A DNA stretch of 51,315 nt, taken from the NCBI RefSeq assembly GCF_000469345.1, contig NZ_KI271096.1, positions 39,539 to 90,853 of the forward strand, given 5' to 3'. Shown in pieces: positions 42,954 to 51,315 of this stretch. How positions within the stretch are numbered: position 1 is the stretch's first letter; every line of letters begins with the position of its first letter. The stretch comes from Eubacterium ramulus ATCC 29099. Its GTDB lineage: Bacteria > Bacillota > Clostridia > Lachnospirales > Lachnospiraceae. Made by a program: the position numbers and the translations under genes. A model generated the notes under the pieces. It did not search any database. It was not told where the DNA came from and saw only the letters and a program-made list of their open reading frames with translations.

Positions 42954-44434
42954 GAGAACTTTATGAAAAAATAAAAAAAGGGACAGACCGCAGAGCAAGT
43001 CTGATTGCCCTGAAAAAAGAATTGAAAGATGAAGCAAAGAAAAAGGTGTTTCTCACCATGACCGGAAACCGTCTGGATGAAATTATGAAATGCCTGGTGG
43101 ATGAAGACCCGAAGGTGCGGAAAAATGCGGTAGCTATTCTCGGCGAATTACATTGTCAGGATGCGTTGGATGTGCTGATGGATGCTTATGAGGAAGAGGA
43201 CAAATTGTTTGTCCGGGAAGCTTATGTACAGGCACTTTCTGCGATTGACTGCAGCGAGTATCTGCCTCAGCTGGAAGAGCGGTTGCAGGAACTGGCAGAA
43301 TATGATGCTCCGGAAGAGGAAAAGAAGCATACCCAGGCAGAACTGCATGCATTGCAGGAACTGATCCTTCAGAAAAAAGGCGTGAAAAAACATACGTTTA
43401 ACGGATGGAATCGTTCCAGTGAAGTGTTGCTTTTAACATTGCCGGCATTTCGGGATGTGCTGGCAGAGCAAGTGACCGGAAAGAAAAAAATATTGAAATC
43501 CGGAGTCCGTACCATAGTATCTGATTTTGAAGATACGATGAAGATCCGTATGTTTCAGGAATTGCTTTTTGTCATTCATACACAGACAGAGAAACATGTC
43601 CTGTCTTCTGAACCGGAAACCCTGGCAGCGCAGCTGGCAGGTTCGGATCTGCTGCAGATCCTTGCAGAGACACATAAGGGAGAAGCACCGTTCTATTTTC
43701 GGATCGGTGTGTCCGGCGGAATGGCTCTTGAGGAGCGGAGCAGTTTTTCCAGACAGACAGCAGCAGCCATTGAGAAGGCTTTTGCACGAAAGCTGATCAA
43801 TTCTACTTCCCACTATGAAGTTGAAATTCGTCTGCTGCAGAACCGTGAGGGTGGATTTGTACCGCTGCTTAAGCTGTATACTCTGCCGGATCACCGGTTT
43901 GACTACCGCAGATATTATGTGGCAGCCAGCATGAAACCAACTATGGCAGCAGGGCTGCTGGCACTGGCAAAACCGTATCTGAAGGAGCATGCACAGATTC
44001 TGGATCCGTTCTGCGGTGTAGGAACATTACTGATCGAGCGCCGGTTTCTGGTGCCGGCACGAAATGCTTATGGCATTGACAGTTTCGGGGAGGCTGTTGA
44101 AAAAGCACGGGTGAACAGCAAAATTGCAGGAATGCAGATAAATTATATCAATCGTGATTATTTTGATTTTGTGCATGACTATAAATTTGACGAGATCGTC
44201 ACAGATCTTCCGGCTGGCAATCTGACAAAACCGGAACTGGATGTGTTGTACCGCAGATTTTTTGAAAAATCCGATGAGGTACTGACAGAGGATGGCCGCA
44301 TGATCTTTTTCTCCAGAGAGATGGGTCTTGTGAAAAAGCAGCTGCGTCTGCATCCACAGTTCCGTCTGGCGCAGGAATTCTGCATTCAGGAGAAAAACGG
44401 AAGTTATTTATTTATTATTGAAAAACGTCAGTAA
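42950..44434 (+). CDS. HEAT-repeat protein with RlmL-like methyltransferase domain
   Basis: A 494-residue protein. The N-terminal 130 residues are helical repeats resembling HEAT (LVDEDPKVRKNAVAILGEL and following). A middle THUMP-like region leads to a Rossmann methyltransferase with ILDPFCGVGTLLIE near residue 350 and TDLPAG in place of the usual N/DPPY motif. It resembles RNA-modifying enzymes of the RlmL/Trm11 group. The target is unknown; the altered catalytic motif makes RNA base methylation uncertain. Confidence 0.7.
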   Translation: MRELYEKIKKGTDRRASLIALKKELKDEAKKKVFLTMTGNRLDEIMKCLVDEDPKVRKNAVAILGELHCQDALDVLMDAYEEEDKLFVREAYVQALSAIDCSEYLPQLEERLQELAEYDAPEEEKKHTQAELHALQELILQKKGVKKHTFNGWNRSSEVLLLTLPAFRDVLAEQVTGKKKILKSGVRTIVSDFEDTMKIRMFQELLFVIHTQTEKHVLSSEPETLAAQLAGSDLLQILAETHKGEAPFYFRIGVSGGMALEERSSFSRQTAAAIEKAFARKLINSTSHYEVEIRLLQNREGGFVPLLKLYTLPDHRFDYRRYYVAASMKPTMAAGLLALAKPYLKEHAQILDPFCGVGTLLIERRFLVPARNAYGIDSFGEAVEKARVNSKIAGMQINYINRDYFDFVHDYKFDEIVTDLPAGNLTKPELDVLYRRFFEKSDEVLTEDGRMIFFSREMGLVKKQLRLHPQFRLAQEFCIQEKNGSYLFIIEKRQ

Positions 44435-44527
44435 AAATGTCGGAAGTGTGATGCCCCATTTTTACAGATGGCAGCGGACACAAATCGCTATTAGTATCAG
44501 TCAGAGGGAAGAAGACAGGAGAAACGC

Positions 44528-45097
44528 ATGCTTCAGAATTCATTTCAGGAACAGTTGGAAGATTGTCCGGTGATCGCAGCGGCAAGAGACAGGGAGGGAC
44601 TGGCACGCTGCTGTCAGTCCGAGAGTGGCATCGTATTTATTTTATTCGGAGATGTCTGCACCATTTCAGAAATCGTAGATCATGTTAAATCCGCAGGGAA
44701 ACTTGCATTTGTACACATGGATCTGGTGAATGGACTTTCCAGTCGTGAGATCAGTGTGGATTATATTCGAAAAGAAACAAATGCGGATGGAATCATTTCC
44801 ACAAAACAGCCACAGATCCGCCGTGGAAAAGAACTTGGGTTATACACCGTGCACCGTTTTTTTGTTATTGATTCCGCAGCCTATGAGAATGTGGAAAAAT
44901 GTACAAAAGCGATTCGTCCGGATTGTGTGGAACTGATGCCCGGTGTTATGCCAAAGGTTATCCGCCAGATGGCAGAAACACTGTCCGTTCCGGTGATCGC
45001 AGGCGGTCTGATTTCCGATAAAGAGGATATTATTGCTGCATTGGATGCAGGTGCGGCGTCGATTTCAACGACGAAAGAAGAACTGTGGTTTCTGTGA
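44528..45097 (+). CDS. glpP: Glycerol-3-phosphate responsive antiterminator
   Basis: RNA-binding antiterminator of the GlpP family, 189 residues, a TIM-barrel-like protein that in Bacillus allows glpFK/glpD read-through when glycerol-3-phosphate is bound. Motifs are CPVIAAARD, IVFILFGDVCTI, VHMDLVNGLS, GIISTKQPQI and ELMPGVMPKVI with IAGGLI. No glycerol kinase or facilitator gene is in the window. AGGAG precedes the ATG. Confidence 0.88.
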   Translation: MLQNSFQEQLEDCPVIAAARDREGLARCCQSESGIVFILFGDVCTISEIVDHVKSAGKLAFVHMDLVNGLSSREISVDYIRKETNADGIISTKQPQIRRGKELGLYTVHRFFVIDSAAYENVEKCTKAIRPDCVELMPGVMPKVIRQMAETLSVPVIAGGLISDKEDIIAALDAGAASISTTKEELWFL

Positions 45098-45156
45098 TTT
45101 ACAGAAGAAAAAAATGTGATTAAGTTGAGGAAAAGAATTACGGAGGTAGCGCAAAC

Positions 45157-46005
45157 ATGTATGATTGTATTATTATCGGAACCGGTCCGGCAGGCTTATC
45201 TGCAGCATTGAACCTGAAAACTTACAAAAAAAGTTTTGTATGGTTCGGTTCCAAAAATCTGAGTGATAAAGTGCAGAAAGCAGAAAAAATTACAAATTAT
45301 CCGGGATTTCCGGAGCTGACCGGACAGGAATTGTTTTCTCGTTTTACAGATCACATACAGAGCGCCGGTCTGGATATTACAGAAAAGACAGTGACAAATG
45401 TTATGTCAGTCGGAACGTATTACATGGTACTGGCAGACAATGAAGTCTACGAGGCAAAAACACTGATCCTTGCCATGGGTGTGATGACAGCAAAACTGCT
45501 GAAGGGTGAAGACGAGTTACTTGGCAGGGGTGTCAGTTATTGCGCTACCTGCGATGGTATGTTCTATAAGGATAAGGAAATCGCAGTACTGTGTAATGAT
45601 CCAAAATATGAGCATGAAGTAGAATACCTGGCAGATCTGGCAGCAAAGGTAACTTATTTTCCAATGTTTTCAGACAGTCAGATAAAAAAAGAGAATGTTA
45701 CGATTTCGAAAGACTTTCCGTTGGAAATAAAGGGCAGTGACCGGGTAACCGGTCTCGTGTTAAAAAGCGGAAAGGTGTTGGAGCTTGACGGCATTTTCTG
45801 TCTGCGCAATGCTATTGCGCCCTCCAAACTCGTTTCCGGATTAGAGATTGAGAATGGACATATCAAAGTGGATCGCACCCAGAAAACAAATCTGCCCGGC
45901 TGTTTTGCAGCGGGAGACTGCACCGGTCGTCCGTATCAGTATACAAAAGCAGTGGGAGAAGGAAATGTGGCAGCACATAGCTGTATCAGTTATCTCACAG
46001 AATAG
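45157..46005 (+). CDS. Thioredoxin reductase-like FAD oxidoreductase
   Basis: Pyridine nucleotide-disulfide oxidoreductase of 282 residues, like a low-molecular-weight thioredoxin reductase. It has the FAD motif IIGTGPAGLSAALNL, the redox pair CATC in SYCATCDGMFY, and the C-terminal FAD motif GCFAAGDCTGRPYQYTKAVGEGN. The NADPH domain is slightly divergent (IAVLCNDPKYEHE rather than GGGxxA), so the electron donor is uncertain. AAGCAAACATG lies after a GGAGG ribosome site. A terminator follows. Confidence 0.85.
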   Translation: MYDCIIIGTGPAGLSAALNLKTYKKSFVWFGSKNLSDKVQKAEKITNYPGFPELTGQELFSRFTDHIQSAGLDITEKTVTNVMSVGTYYMVLADNEVYEAKTLILAMGVMTAKLLKGEDELLGRGVSYCATCDGMFYKDKEIAVLCNDPKYEHEVEYLADLAAKVTYFPMFSDSQIKKENVTISKDFPLEIKGSDRVTGLVLKSGKVLELDGIFCLRNAIAPSKLVSGLEIENGHIKVDRTQKTNLPGCFAAGDCTGRPYQYTKAVGEGNVAAHSCISYLTE

Positions 46006-46020
46006 CTTCTATGAAAGACA

Positions 46021-46048
46021 AAAGCGTCGTAGCAATACGGCGCTTTTT
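46021..46048 (+). terminator. Terminator after the reductase gene
   Basis: AAAGCGTCGTA-GCAA-TACGGCGCTTTTT forms an 11-bp stem with one T-G wobble and a GCAA tetraloop, followed by T residues. It lies 15 bases after the stop codon. Confidence 0.85.
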
Positions 46049-46096
46049 AGGTTTATGAATGAGGTGCATTGACAGGAGATTAGATGAAAATGAATA

Positions 46097-46125
46097 TTCA
46101 CAAAGATAAAATGCTATGGTATAAT
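46097..46125 (+). promoter_or_regulatory. ychF promoter
   Basis: TTCACA (46097-46102), a 17-base spacer and consensus TATAAT (46120-46125). ychF starts 60 bases downstream after AGGAGG. Confidence 0.65.
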
Positions 46126-46185
46126 ACAAGGTACTGTATTGGGGCTTCTTATGAAAGAAGCTGAAATTAGGAGGAAATAGAGAAA

Positions 46186-47286
46186 ATGAAATTAGGAATC
46201 GTGGGACTGCCAAACGTAGGAAAAAGTACCCTGTTCAATTCACTGACAAAAGCCGGTGCTGAGTCAGCAAACTATCCGTTTTGTACCATTGACCCGAATG
46301 TGGGTGTCGTAGCAGTACCGGATGAGCGCTTGAAATTACTGGGAGATATGTATCATTCCAAGAAAGTGACACCGGCTGTTATTGAGTTTGTAGATATTGC
46401 AGGCTTGGTAAAAGGAGCCAGCAAAGGTGAGGGACTCGGAAACCAGTTTCTGGCAAACATTCGTGAAGTAGATGCAATTGTACATGTGGTACGTTGCTTT
46501 GAGGATCCAAATGTTGTTCATGTAGACGGAAGTGTAGATCCGGCCCGTGATATTGAGACCATCAATCTGGAGCTGATCTTTTCTGATATCGAAATTCTGG
46601 AGCGCCGTATCGCCAAAACAAGCAAAGGTGCCAGAATGGATAAGAAACTGGCAAAAGAGCTGGAATTGTTAGAGAAGATCAAAGCACATCTGGAGGACGG
46701 TCAGCTGGCAAAAACCTTTGAGGTAGGCGATGATGAAGATGATCAGGAATGGTTTGCTTCTTACAATCTGCTGACTGCAAAACCGGTGATTTATGCTGCC
46801 AACGTATCCGAGGATGATCTGGCTGATGACGGCGCAAACAATCCGCATGTGGCAAATGTACGCAAACTGGCTGCAGAGGAAGGCTCTGAAGTATTTGTTA
46901 TCTGTGCACAGATTGAGCAGGAGATCGCGGAACTGGATGATGATGAGAAAGCAATGTTCCTGGAAGATCTGGGACTGAAACAGTCCGGTCTGGAAAAACT
47001 GATCAAGGCAAGTTACAGCTTACTTGGTCTGCTGAGTTATCTGACTGCAGGTGAGGATGAGACACGAGCATGGACCATCAAAAAAGGAACCAAAGCTCCG
47101 CAGGCAGCCGGAAAGATCCATACTGATTTTGAGCGCGGATTCATCCGTGCCGAGGTTGTAAACTACAAAGATCTCCTGGAGTGCGGCTCACTGGCTGCAG
47201 CCCGTGAAAAAGGTCTGGTAGGACTGGAAGGAAAAGAATATGTGGTACAGGACGGCGATGTGATCCTGTTCCGTTTCAATGTATAA
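46186..47286 (+). CDS. ychF: Redox-regulated ATPase YchF (Obg family)
   Basis: Universal P-loop protein of 366 residues that binds ATP rather than GTP and associates with ribosomes. It has G1 [15 protein letters not shown]3 [20 protein letters not shown], the central coiled-coil with [18 protein letters not shown] in the G4 region, and a C-terminal TGS domain ([29 protein letters not shown]). Strong promoter and AGGAGG signals precede it. Fits its usual housekeeping role. Confidence 0.96.
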   Translation: MKLGIVGLPNVGKSTLFNSLTKAGAESANYPFCTIDPNVGVVAVPDERLKLLGDMYHSKKVTPAVIEFVDIAGLVKGASKGEGLGNQFLANIREVDAIVHVVRCFEDPNVVHVDGSVDPARDIETINLELIFSDIEILERRIAKTSKGARMDKKLAKELELLEKIKAHLEDGQLAKTFEVGDDEDDQEWFASYNLLTAKPVIYAANVSEDDLADDGANNPHVANVRKLAAEEGSEVFVICAQIEQEIAELDDDEKAMFLEDLGLKQSGLEKLIKASYSLLGLLSYLTAGEDETRAWTIKKGTKAPQAAGKIHTDFERGFIRAEVVNYKDLLECGSLAAAREKGLVGLEGKEYVVQDGDVILFRFNV

Positions 47287-47462
47287 AACGATTGAAGCAG
47301 GATGCCTATTGGCTTTAAACAATGGGTAGTTCACAAGAGAATAAGCGTATATAAAAAAATAATCTGATGCATCAGCAGCATAGCTTCATAAAACAGTATC
47401 ATATGCACGTTCCTGGCAACTATGAATAAGATAAAAGAACAAAAAAATCCGGGAAGTGCAGG

Positions 47463-47717
47463 ATGCGTTTATGTGAATTTTCAAAAAAAGAGGTTATCAA
47501 TGTCTCTGACTGCAAATGTCTGGGATGTGTCTGTGATCTGAAATTTGATGAATGCAGTGGACAGATATGTGCGATGATCATAAAGGGACCTCCGAAGTGG
47601 TTTCATCTGGTAGGCTGTGACACGGAATATGTCATAGACTGGAAAAAAATTGTTCGGATCGGACCGGATGTAATACTGGTAGACATTTGTGCAGAAAAAT
47701 GTCTGCGTAAACTTTAA
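47463..47717 (+). CDS. YlmC/YmxH family sporulation protein
   Basis: An 84-residue PRC-barrel protein of the YlmC/YmxH family, found in spore-forming Firmicutes. It begins with RLCEFSKKEVINVSDCKCLG, typical of the family, then CDLKFDE and GPPKWFHLVGCDTEYVIDWKKIVRIGPDVILVD (stretches near residues 38-75). It is cysteine-rich. Located immediately upstream of nrdR. The exact function is unknown; presence is consistent with a sporulating Clostridia genome. Confidence 0.85.
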   Translation: MRLCEFSKKEVINVSDCKCLGCVCDLKFDECSGQICAMIIKGPPKWFHLVGCDTEYVIDWKKIVRIGPDVILVDICAEKCLRKL

Positions 47718-47747
47718 GCAATTTTATAAATACGGAGGAAAAGAGCG

Positions 47748-48200
47748 ATGAAATGCCCTTATTGCAGCAGCGATAATACAAGAGTCATTGATTCCAGACC
47801 GGCAGATGATAATTATTCCATCCGCCGGAGAAGACTTTGTGATGATTGTGCAAAGAGATTTACGACTTATGAGAAGGTGGAGACCATTCCGCTGATCATT
47901 ATAAAAAAAGACAATACCAGAGAACAGTATAACCGTTCAAAAATCGAGGATGGTGTACTGCGCGCCTGCCACAAACGCCCGGTGTCCGTTAACCAGATCA
48001 ATCAGCTTATTGATGAGGTGGAGACTGAAATCTTCAATATGGAAGAAAAAGAAATCCCAAGCAGTGTCATCGGGGAATTGGTGATGGATAAGCTCAAGGA
48101 TCTGGAAGCAGTGGCATATGTGAGATTTGCATCGGTTTACCGGGAGTTCAAAGATGTAAATTCGTTTGTGGAAGAACTAAAAAAAGTGTTGGATAAATAA
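47748..48200 (+). CDS. nrdR: Ribonucleotide reductase repressor NrdR
   Basis: A 150-residue transcriptional repressor of nrd genes. The zinc ribbon is formed by CPYC near the N-terminus and CDDC (DDCAKRFTTYE), followed by RRRLC and an ATP-cone domain (IIKKDNTREQYNRSKIEDGV onward) that senses ATP/dATP. GGAGGAAAAG precedes the ATG. Confidence 0.96.
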   Translation: MKCPYCSSDNTRVIDSRPADDNYSIRRRRLCDDCAKRFTTYEKVETIPLIIIKKDNTREQYNRSKIEDGVLRACHKRPVSVNQINQLIDEVETEIFNMEEKEIPSSVIGELVMDKLKDLEAVAYVRFASVYREFKDVNSFVEELKKVLDK

Positions 48201-48294
48201 AATTTATGAGGTTAGACTTGTGGGAGTACGAAACAATTCGTATGGCATCTTTTAACCCAAACATCAATTTATGCATGTAATACGGAGGTGGTTT

Positions 48295-48813
48295 ATGTTT
48301 CAAAAATTTTATCCGGATCTGTATGTATCCTCTACATATGAGATTGATTTTGACCGGTTGTACCGGTCCGGATACCGGGGATTGATTTTTGATATTGATA
48401 ATACATTGGTAACACATGGAGCACCTGCAAATGATCAGGCGAAACAGCTTTTTGCACATCTGCATGAGATTGGATTTGCCACCTGCCTGATTTCTAATAA
48501 TCAGGAGCCGCGGGTAAAACCATTTGCGGATGCTGTGCATTCTCTGTATATTTATGATGCGCATAAGCCATCAACAAAAAATTATGAGAAAGCTATGGAG
48601 CAGATGCATACGGAGAAGGGCAATACGATTTTTATCGGAGATCAGATGTTTACCGATGTGTTTGGTGCCAATCGGACAGGAATTCCATCCATAATGGTAA
48701 AGAAAATCCACTGGAAGGAAGAAATTCAGATTGTTTTAAAACGGCGGTTGGAAGCCATTGTGCTGATCGGTTACCGCAGATACAGAAAGACACATAAAAG
48801 TATATTAGAGTGA
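48295..48813 (+). CDS. yqeG: YqeG-family HAD IIIA phosphatase
   Basis: A 172-residue HAD-superfamily hydrolase. The catalytic motif I is FDIDNTLVTHG, motif II ISNNQEPR, the conserved HKPSTKNYEKAM and motif III IFIGDQMFTDVFGANR. Members are thought to be phosphatases; the substrate is unresolved. ATG 48295 is used, as GGAGG lies 7 bases before; the frame extends 8 codons further without a ribosome site. Confidence 0.9.
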   Translation: MFQKFYPDLYVSSTYEIDFDRLYRSGYRGLIFDIDNTLVTHGAPANDQAKQLFAHLHEIGFATCLISNNQEPRVKPFADAVHSLYIYDAHKPSTKNYEKAMEQMHTEKGNTIFIGDQMFTDVFGANRTGIPSIMVKKIHWKEEIQIVLKRRLEAIVLIGYRRYRKTHKSILE

Positions 48814-48907
48814 GAAATGATTGTCACGGACATAAACAGTGAATATGAAAATGATATCGGTGACAGGAATCAATCCTAGGATAAATGAAAAAACGGAGGG
48901 AAGAACA

Positions 48908-49345
48908 ATGAAACTTGTAATTGGTAATGACCATGCAGCAGTAGAACTGAAAAATGAGATCAAGGCATATCTGGAAGAGAAAGGTCATGAGGTGATCAAT
49001 ATCGGTACAGATACACATGACAGCTGTAATTATCCGGAGTACGGCGAGAAAGCCGGACGTATGGTAGCAGCAGGTGAAGCGGACGGTGGTGTGCTGATCT
49101 GTGGAACCGGTGTCGGTATCTCCATCGCTGCAAACAAAGTAAAAGGGGTACGTGCGGCAGTATGTTCCGAGCCGGTAACAGCCCGTCTCGTAAAAGAACA
49201 TAACAACGCAAATATCATTGCTTTCGGTGCCAGAATTGTAGGCAGTGAGACTGCAAAAGCAATTGTGGATGCATGGCTGGATGCCAAATTCCAGGGTGGC
49301 CGTCATCAGACACGTATCGATATGATCCATAAAATTGAGGAATAG
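48908..49345 (+). CDS. rpiB: Ribose-5-phosphate isomerase B
   Basis: Interconverts ribose-5-phosphate and ribulose-5-phosphate in the pentose phosphate pathway. The 145-residue protein has IGNDHAAVELK, the active-site Cys in GVLICGTGVGISIAANKVKG and the anion-binding ITFAFGAR-like IIAFGARIVG. ATG 48908 is used (GGAGGG 6-8 bases before). It could be the allose/ribose LacAB-like type, but motifs favour RpiB. Confidence 0.94.
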   Translation: MKLVIGNDHAAVELKNEIKAYLEEKGHEVINIGTDTHDSCNYPEYGEKAGRMVAAGEADGGVLICGTGVGISIAANKVKGVRAAVCSEPVTARLVKEHNNANIIAFGARIVGSETAKAIVDAWLDAKFQGGRHQTRIDMIHKIEE

Positions 49346-49357
49346 TCTATAAAAAGG

Positions 49358-49386
49358 TTGAAAAATCACGGTTTTTCATATAGAAT
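49358..49386 (+). promoter_or_regulatory. efp promoter with overlapping palindrome
   Basis: TTGAAA (49358-49363), a 17-base spacer and TAGAAT (49381-49386), each five of six to consensus. The spacer contains the dyad TGAAAAA-TCACGG-TTTTTCA, extended outward by CTATA/TATAG. It may be the rpiB terminator, an operator, or both. A second dyad ATTACCA/TGGTAAT follows the -10. Confidence 0.6.
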
Positions 49387-49466
49387 AGATAGAAGTAATA
49401 ATTACCATATATTTGTGGTAATAGAAGAAAAGACCGAGAGTCTTAACATACAAGGAGGATTTTTGA

Positions 49467-50027
49467 ATGGCAAACGCAGGAAAGGTAATCGGAAAAGGTG
49501 TTACAATCGAGCTGGAAGGCAATGTATACAGAGTAGATGATTTCCAGCACGTAAAACCTGGAAAAGGCGCAGCTTTTATCAGAACAAGATTAAAAAATAT
49601 TAAAACCGGTGGTGTTGTAGAGAAAACATTCCGTCCGACAGAGGATGTAGAGACAGCACACGTTGACAGATCTGAGAAACAGTATCTGTACAATGACGGT
49701 GATTTATATTACTTCATGGATACAGAGACATATGATCAGATCGCTCTGAGTGCAGATGCAATCGGTGATGCTCTGAAGTTCGTAAAAGAGAACGAGGCAG
49801 TTACAATGCTTGCTCACAACGGAGATATCTTCGCAGTTGAGCCGCCGATGTTCGTTGAACTTGTTATTACAGAGACAGAGCCAGGTTTCAAAGGCGATAC
49901 AGCAACAGGTGCTACAAAACCGGCAACTGTTGAGACAGGTGCTACTGTGTACGTTCCGTTATTCGTAAATGAGGGAGACGTAATCAAGATTGATACAAGA
50001 ACAGGCGAGTACTTATCACGAGTGTAA
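49467..50027 (+). CDS. efp: Elongation factor P
   Basis: EF-P rescues ribosomes stalled at polyproline. The 186-residue protein has three beta-barrel domains. Domain I carries the loop [10 protein letters not shown] with Lys33 at the tip, the site modified in other bacteria; domain III ends in [23 protein letters not shown] precedes the ATG at ideal spacing. A terminator follows at once. Confidence 0.96.
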   Translation: MANAGKVIGKGVTIELEGNVYRVDDFQHVKPGKGAAFIRTRLKNIKTGGVVEKTFRPTEDVETAHVDRSEKQYLYNDGDLYYFMDTETYDQIALSADAIGDALKFVKENEAVTMLAHNGDIFAVEPPMFVELVITETEPGFKGDTATGATKPATVETGATVYVPLFVNEGDVIKIDTRTGEYLSRV

Positions 50028-50056
50028 AAAATAGTGAGCAAAGCGAACTATTTTTT
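50026..50056 (+). terminator. efp terminator
   Basis: AAAAAATAGT (50026-50035) pairs with ACTATTTTTT (50047-50056), an A/T-flanked stem ending in seven T. It begins at the efp stop codon. Confidence 0.8.
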
Positions 50057-50061
50057 TAATG

Positions 50062-50090
50062 ACGGAGTGGATTGTAAATATCCGCTCCGT
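50062..50090 (+). terminator. Second hairpin; degenerate repeat A
   Basis: ACGGAGTGGAT (50062-50072) pairs with ATCCGCTCCGT (50080-50090), with one T-G wobble, followed by TTTCTGTTT. Its core, GTGGATTGTAAATATCCGC, aligns with the repeat A core GCGGATTGCGAATGTCCGC (three or four changes). It is therefore probably a diverged copy that can act as a terminator. Confidence 0.6.
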
Positions 50091-50120
50091 TTTCTGTTTG
50101 ACGAGGATTAAGGAGGACGT

Positions 50121-51290
50121 ATGAAATACGATTTTGACAAAATAGTAGACCGTCATGGAACGGACTGTTATAAATGGGATATGATTGCAAAAAGAAAATT
50201 ACCGGCGGATACGTTACCACTCTGGGTGGCAGATATGGATTTTGAGACGGTTCCGGAAGTGAAAGAACGGTTAAAAGAAGTGGCAGATCGTGGTATATAC
50301 GGTTATTCCATGCTGGGTGACGGCTATTATCATGCATTGAAAAACTGGTTTTCTGAGCGGTTTGGATGGCAGGTGGAAAAAGACTGGGTGATCGTCACTC
50401 CGGGTGTGGTATTTGCGCTGGCAGCAGCAGTCCGTGCTTACACAAAAGAGGGGGACAGCGTTATGATCCAGCGCCCGGTTTATCATCCATTTACCAATGT
50501 GGTAAAAGAAAACGGACGAAAACTGGTGAATAATCCACTGGTTATGGAAAACGGAAAATATCACATGGATTATGAAGATATGGAGCGCAAGATCACAGAA
50601 GAACAGGTAAAACTGTTTCTGCTTTGCAGCCCGCATAACCCGGTGTCCCGTGTCTGGACAAAAGAAGAACTGTGTCAGGCTGCCGAAATCTGTAAAAAGC
50701 ATGGTGTCATCATGATCGTGGATGAGATTCACTGTGATTTTGTATATGAGGGATATCATCACACCAGTTTTGGTACACTGAGTGAATATGCAGACAATGC
50801 AGTGATCTGTACGGCACCGAGTAAGACATTTAATTTGGCAGAACTGCAGCTGTCCAATATTATGATCCCGAATCCGGAACTGAGAAAGACCTTCCAGGCA
50901 GAGATGGACAAAGTATTTTACTCCGATGCAAACCTGTTCGGACAGGTATCCTGCCAGGCAGCATATGAATATGGTGCACAGTGGATGGATGAATTACGAG
51001 TATATCTGCAGGGAAACATTACATACATCCGTGATTATCTGGCAGAGCATCTGCCCAAAGTCCATCTCATCGAGCCGGAGGGAACCTATCTGCTTTGGGT
51101 GGATTTCCGGGAATATGGACTGTCTGCGGAAGCACTGAATGCGAAGATCCTGAAAGATGCAAGAATCTGGTTTAATGAGGGCTCTATGTTCGGACCGGAG
51201 GGGGCAGGGTTTATGCGGATCAATATTGCAAGTCCCCGCAGTATGATCGTGGAAGCAATGGAACGTCTGGGAGAAGTCTTCGGAGAATGA
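50121..51290 (+). CDS. patB: MalY/PatB-type aminotransferase (cystathionine beta-lyase)
   Basis: PLP-dependent class I/II enzyme of 389 residues that cleaves C-S bonds of cystathionine or cysteine. Motifs are YDFDKIVDRHGTDCYKWD, LPLWVADMDFE, YSMLGDGYYHALKNWF, CSPHNPVSRVW, the DEIHCDF aspartate and PLP Lys235 in TAPSKTFNLA. This N-terminus is typical of PatB/MalY rather than aspartate aminotransferase. AGGAGG precedes the ATG. Its stop codon is the first codon of a repeat A copy. Confidence 0.92.
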   Translation: MKYDFDKIVDRHGTDCYKWDMIAKRKLPADTLPLWVADMDFETVPEVKERLKEVADRGIYGYSMLGDGYYHALKNWFSERFGWQVEKDWVIVTPGVVFALAAAVRAYTKEGDSVMIQRPVYHPFTNVVKENGRKLVNNPLVMENGKYHMDYEDMERKITEEQVKLFLLCSPHNPVSRVWTKEELCQAAEICKKHGVIMIVDEIHCDFVYEGYHHTSFGTLSEYADNAVICTAPSKTFNLAELQLSNIMIPNPELRKTFQAEMDKVFYSDANLFGQVSCQAAYEYGAQWMDELRVYLQGNITYIRDYLAEHLPKVHLIEPEGTYLLWVDFREYGLSAEALNAKILKDARIWFNEGSMFGPEGAGFMRINIASPRSMIVEAMERLGEVFGE

Positions 51291-51315
51291 ACGCAGAATA
51301 AGCATTCCCCCGCTT
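51288..51315 (+). repeat. Repeat A, copy 7 (5' part, cut by window end)
   Basis: TGAACGCAGAATAAGCATTC and the next 8 bases are identical to 1137-1164 of the full element. The first three bases are the stop codon of the patB gene, so the element begins inside the coding sequence. Confidence 0.8.

Noticed and set aside
1-51315. CRISPR array, prophage or transposase genes
   Set aside because: No regularly spaced short repeats, no cas, integrase, phage structural or transposase-like frames were recognised. Repeats A and B are dispersed and hairpin-forming.

Overview
The window looks like a Gram-positive Clostridia chromosome, most likely Lachnospiraceae. The evidence is moderate GC, purine-rich AGGAGG ribosome sites, the Firmicutes genes ylmC/ymxH, yqeG, nrdR and glpP, and an oxygen-independent (cbi-type) cobalamin pathway. 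I see no rRNA, tRNA, CRISPR array, prophage or transposase gene. Nearly all genes lie on the + strand; proC, crt and pncB are the exceptions.

Layout. (1) 1-9.3 kb holds unrelated housekeeping genes: an aldo/keto reductase, an alpha/beta hydrolase, proC, a crotonase, mutY, a family 2 glycosyltransferase and pncB. Long, hairpin-rich, repeat-laden intergenic regions separate them. (2) 9.6-16.3 kb looks like a corrinoid-dependent one-carbon module. It has a UroD-family (MtaA-like) methyltransferase, a sodium:solute symporter followed by two membrane microproteins of 34 and 36 residues, a LysR regulator, a DUF2284 cysteine protein and a RACo-like corrinoid activator. No corrinoid protein is encoded in the window. 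(3) 16.3-42.2 kb is a co-directional, tightly spaced cobalamin cluster. It contains cbiL, cbiD, cbiF, cbiG, cbiH, a cbiJ-cbiE-cbiT triple fusion, cbiA, cobT, cobU, cobS, a short cobU-like gene, cbiB, cobD, cbiP and cbiC. It ends with the precursor genes hemA, sirC, hemC, a cobA-hemD fusion, hemB and hemL. A foreign-looking block (ABC-2 exporter pair, NEAT-like surface protein, class II aldolase, LysR) sits between cbiL and cbiD. (4) 42.2-51.3 kb holds an amidase, a HEAT-repeat methyltransferase, glpP with a thioredoxin-reductase-like gene, ychF, ylmC/ymxH, nrdR, yqeG, rpiB, efp and a patB/malY-type lyase.

Together, regions 2 and 3 go from glutamyl-tRNA through uroporphyrinogen III to the nucleotide-loop assembly enzymes, and put the reductive activator of corrinoid proteins directly upstream. 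A cobaltochelatase (cbiK/cbiX), the adenosyltransferase, the alpha-ribazole phosphatase and cobalt/B12 transport are not in the window. No cobalamin riboswitch is recognisable.

The most unusual non-coding signal is a modular intergenic repeat, built from nested hairpins with compensatory base changes between copies. It occurs in full at 1137-1297, begins again at the stop codon of the last gene, and appears in shortened forms elsewhere. A second repeat family and three large palindromes occupy other gaps. Also notable are the apparent loss of the cbiF start codon and two places where a hairpin separates the ribosome site from the start codon.
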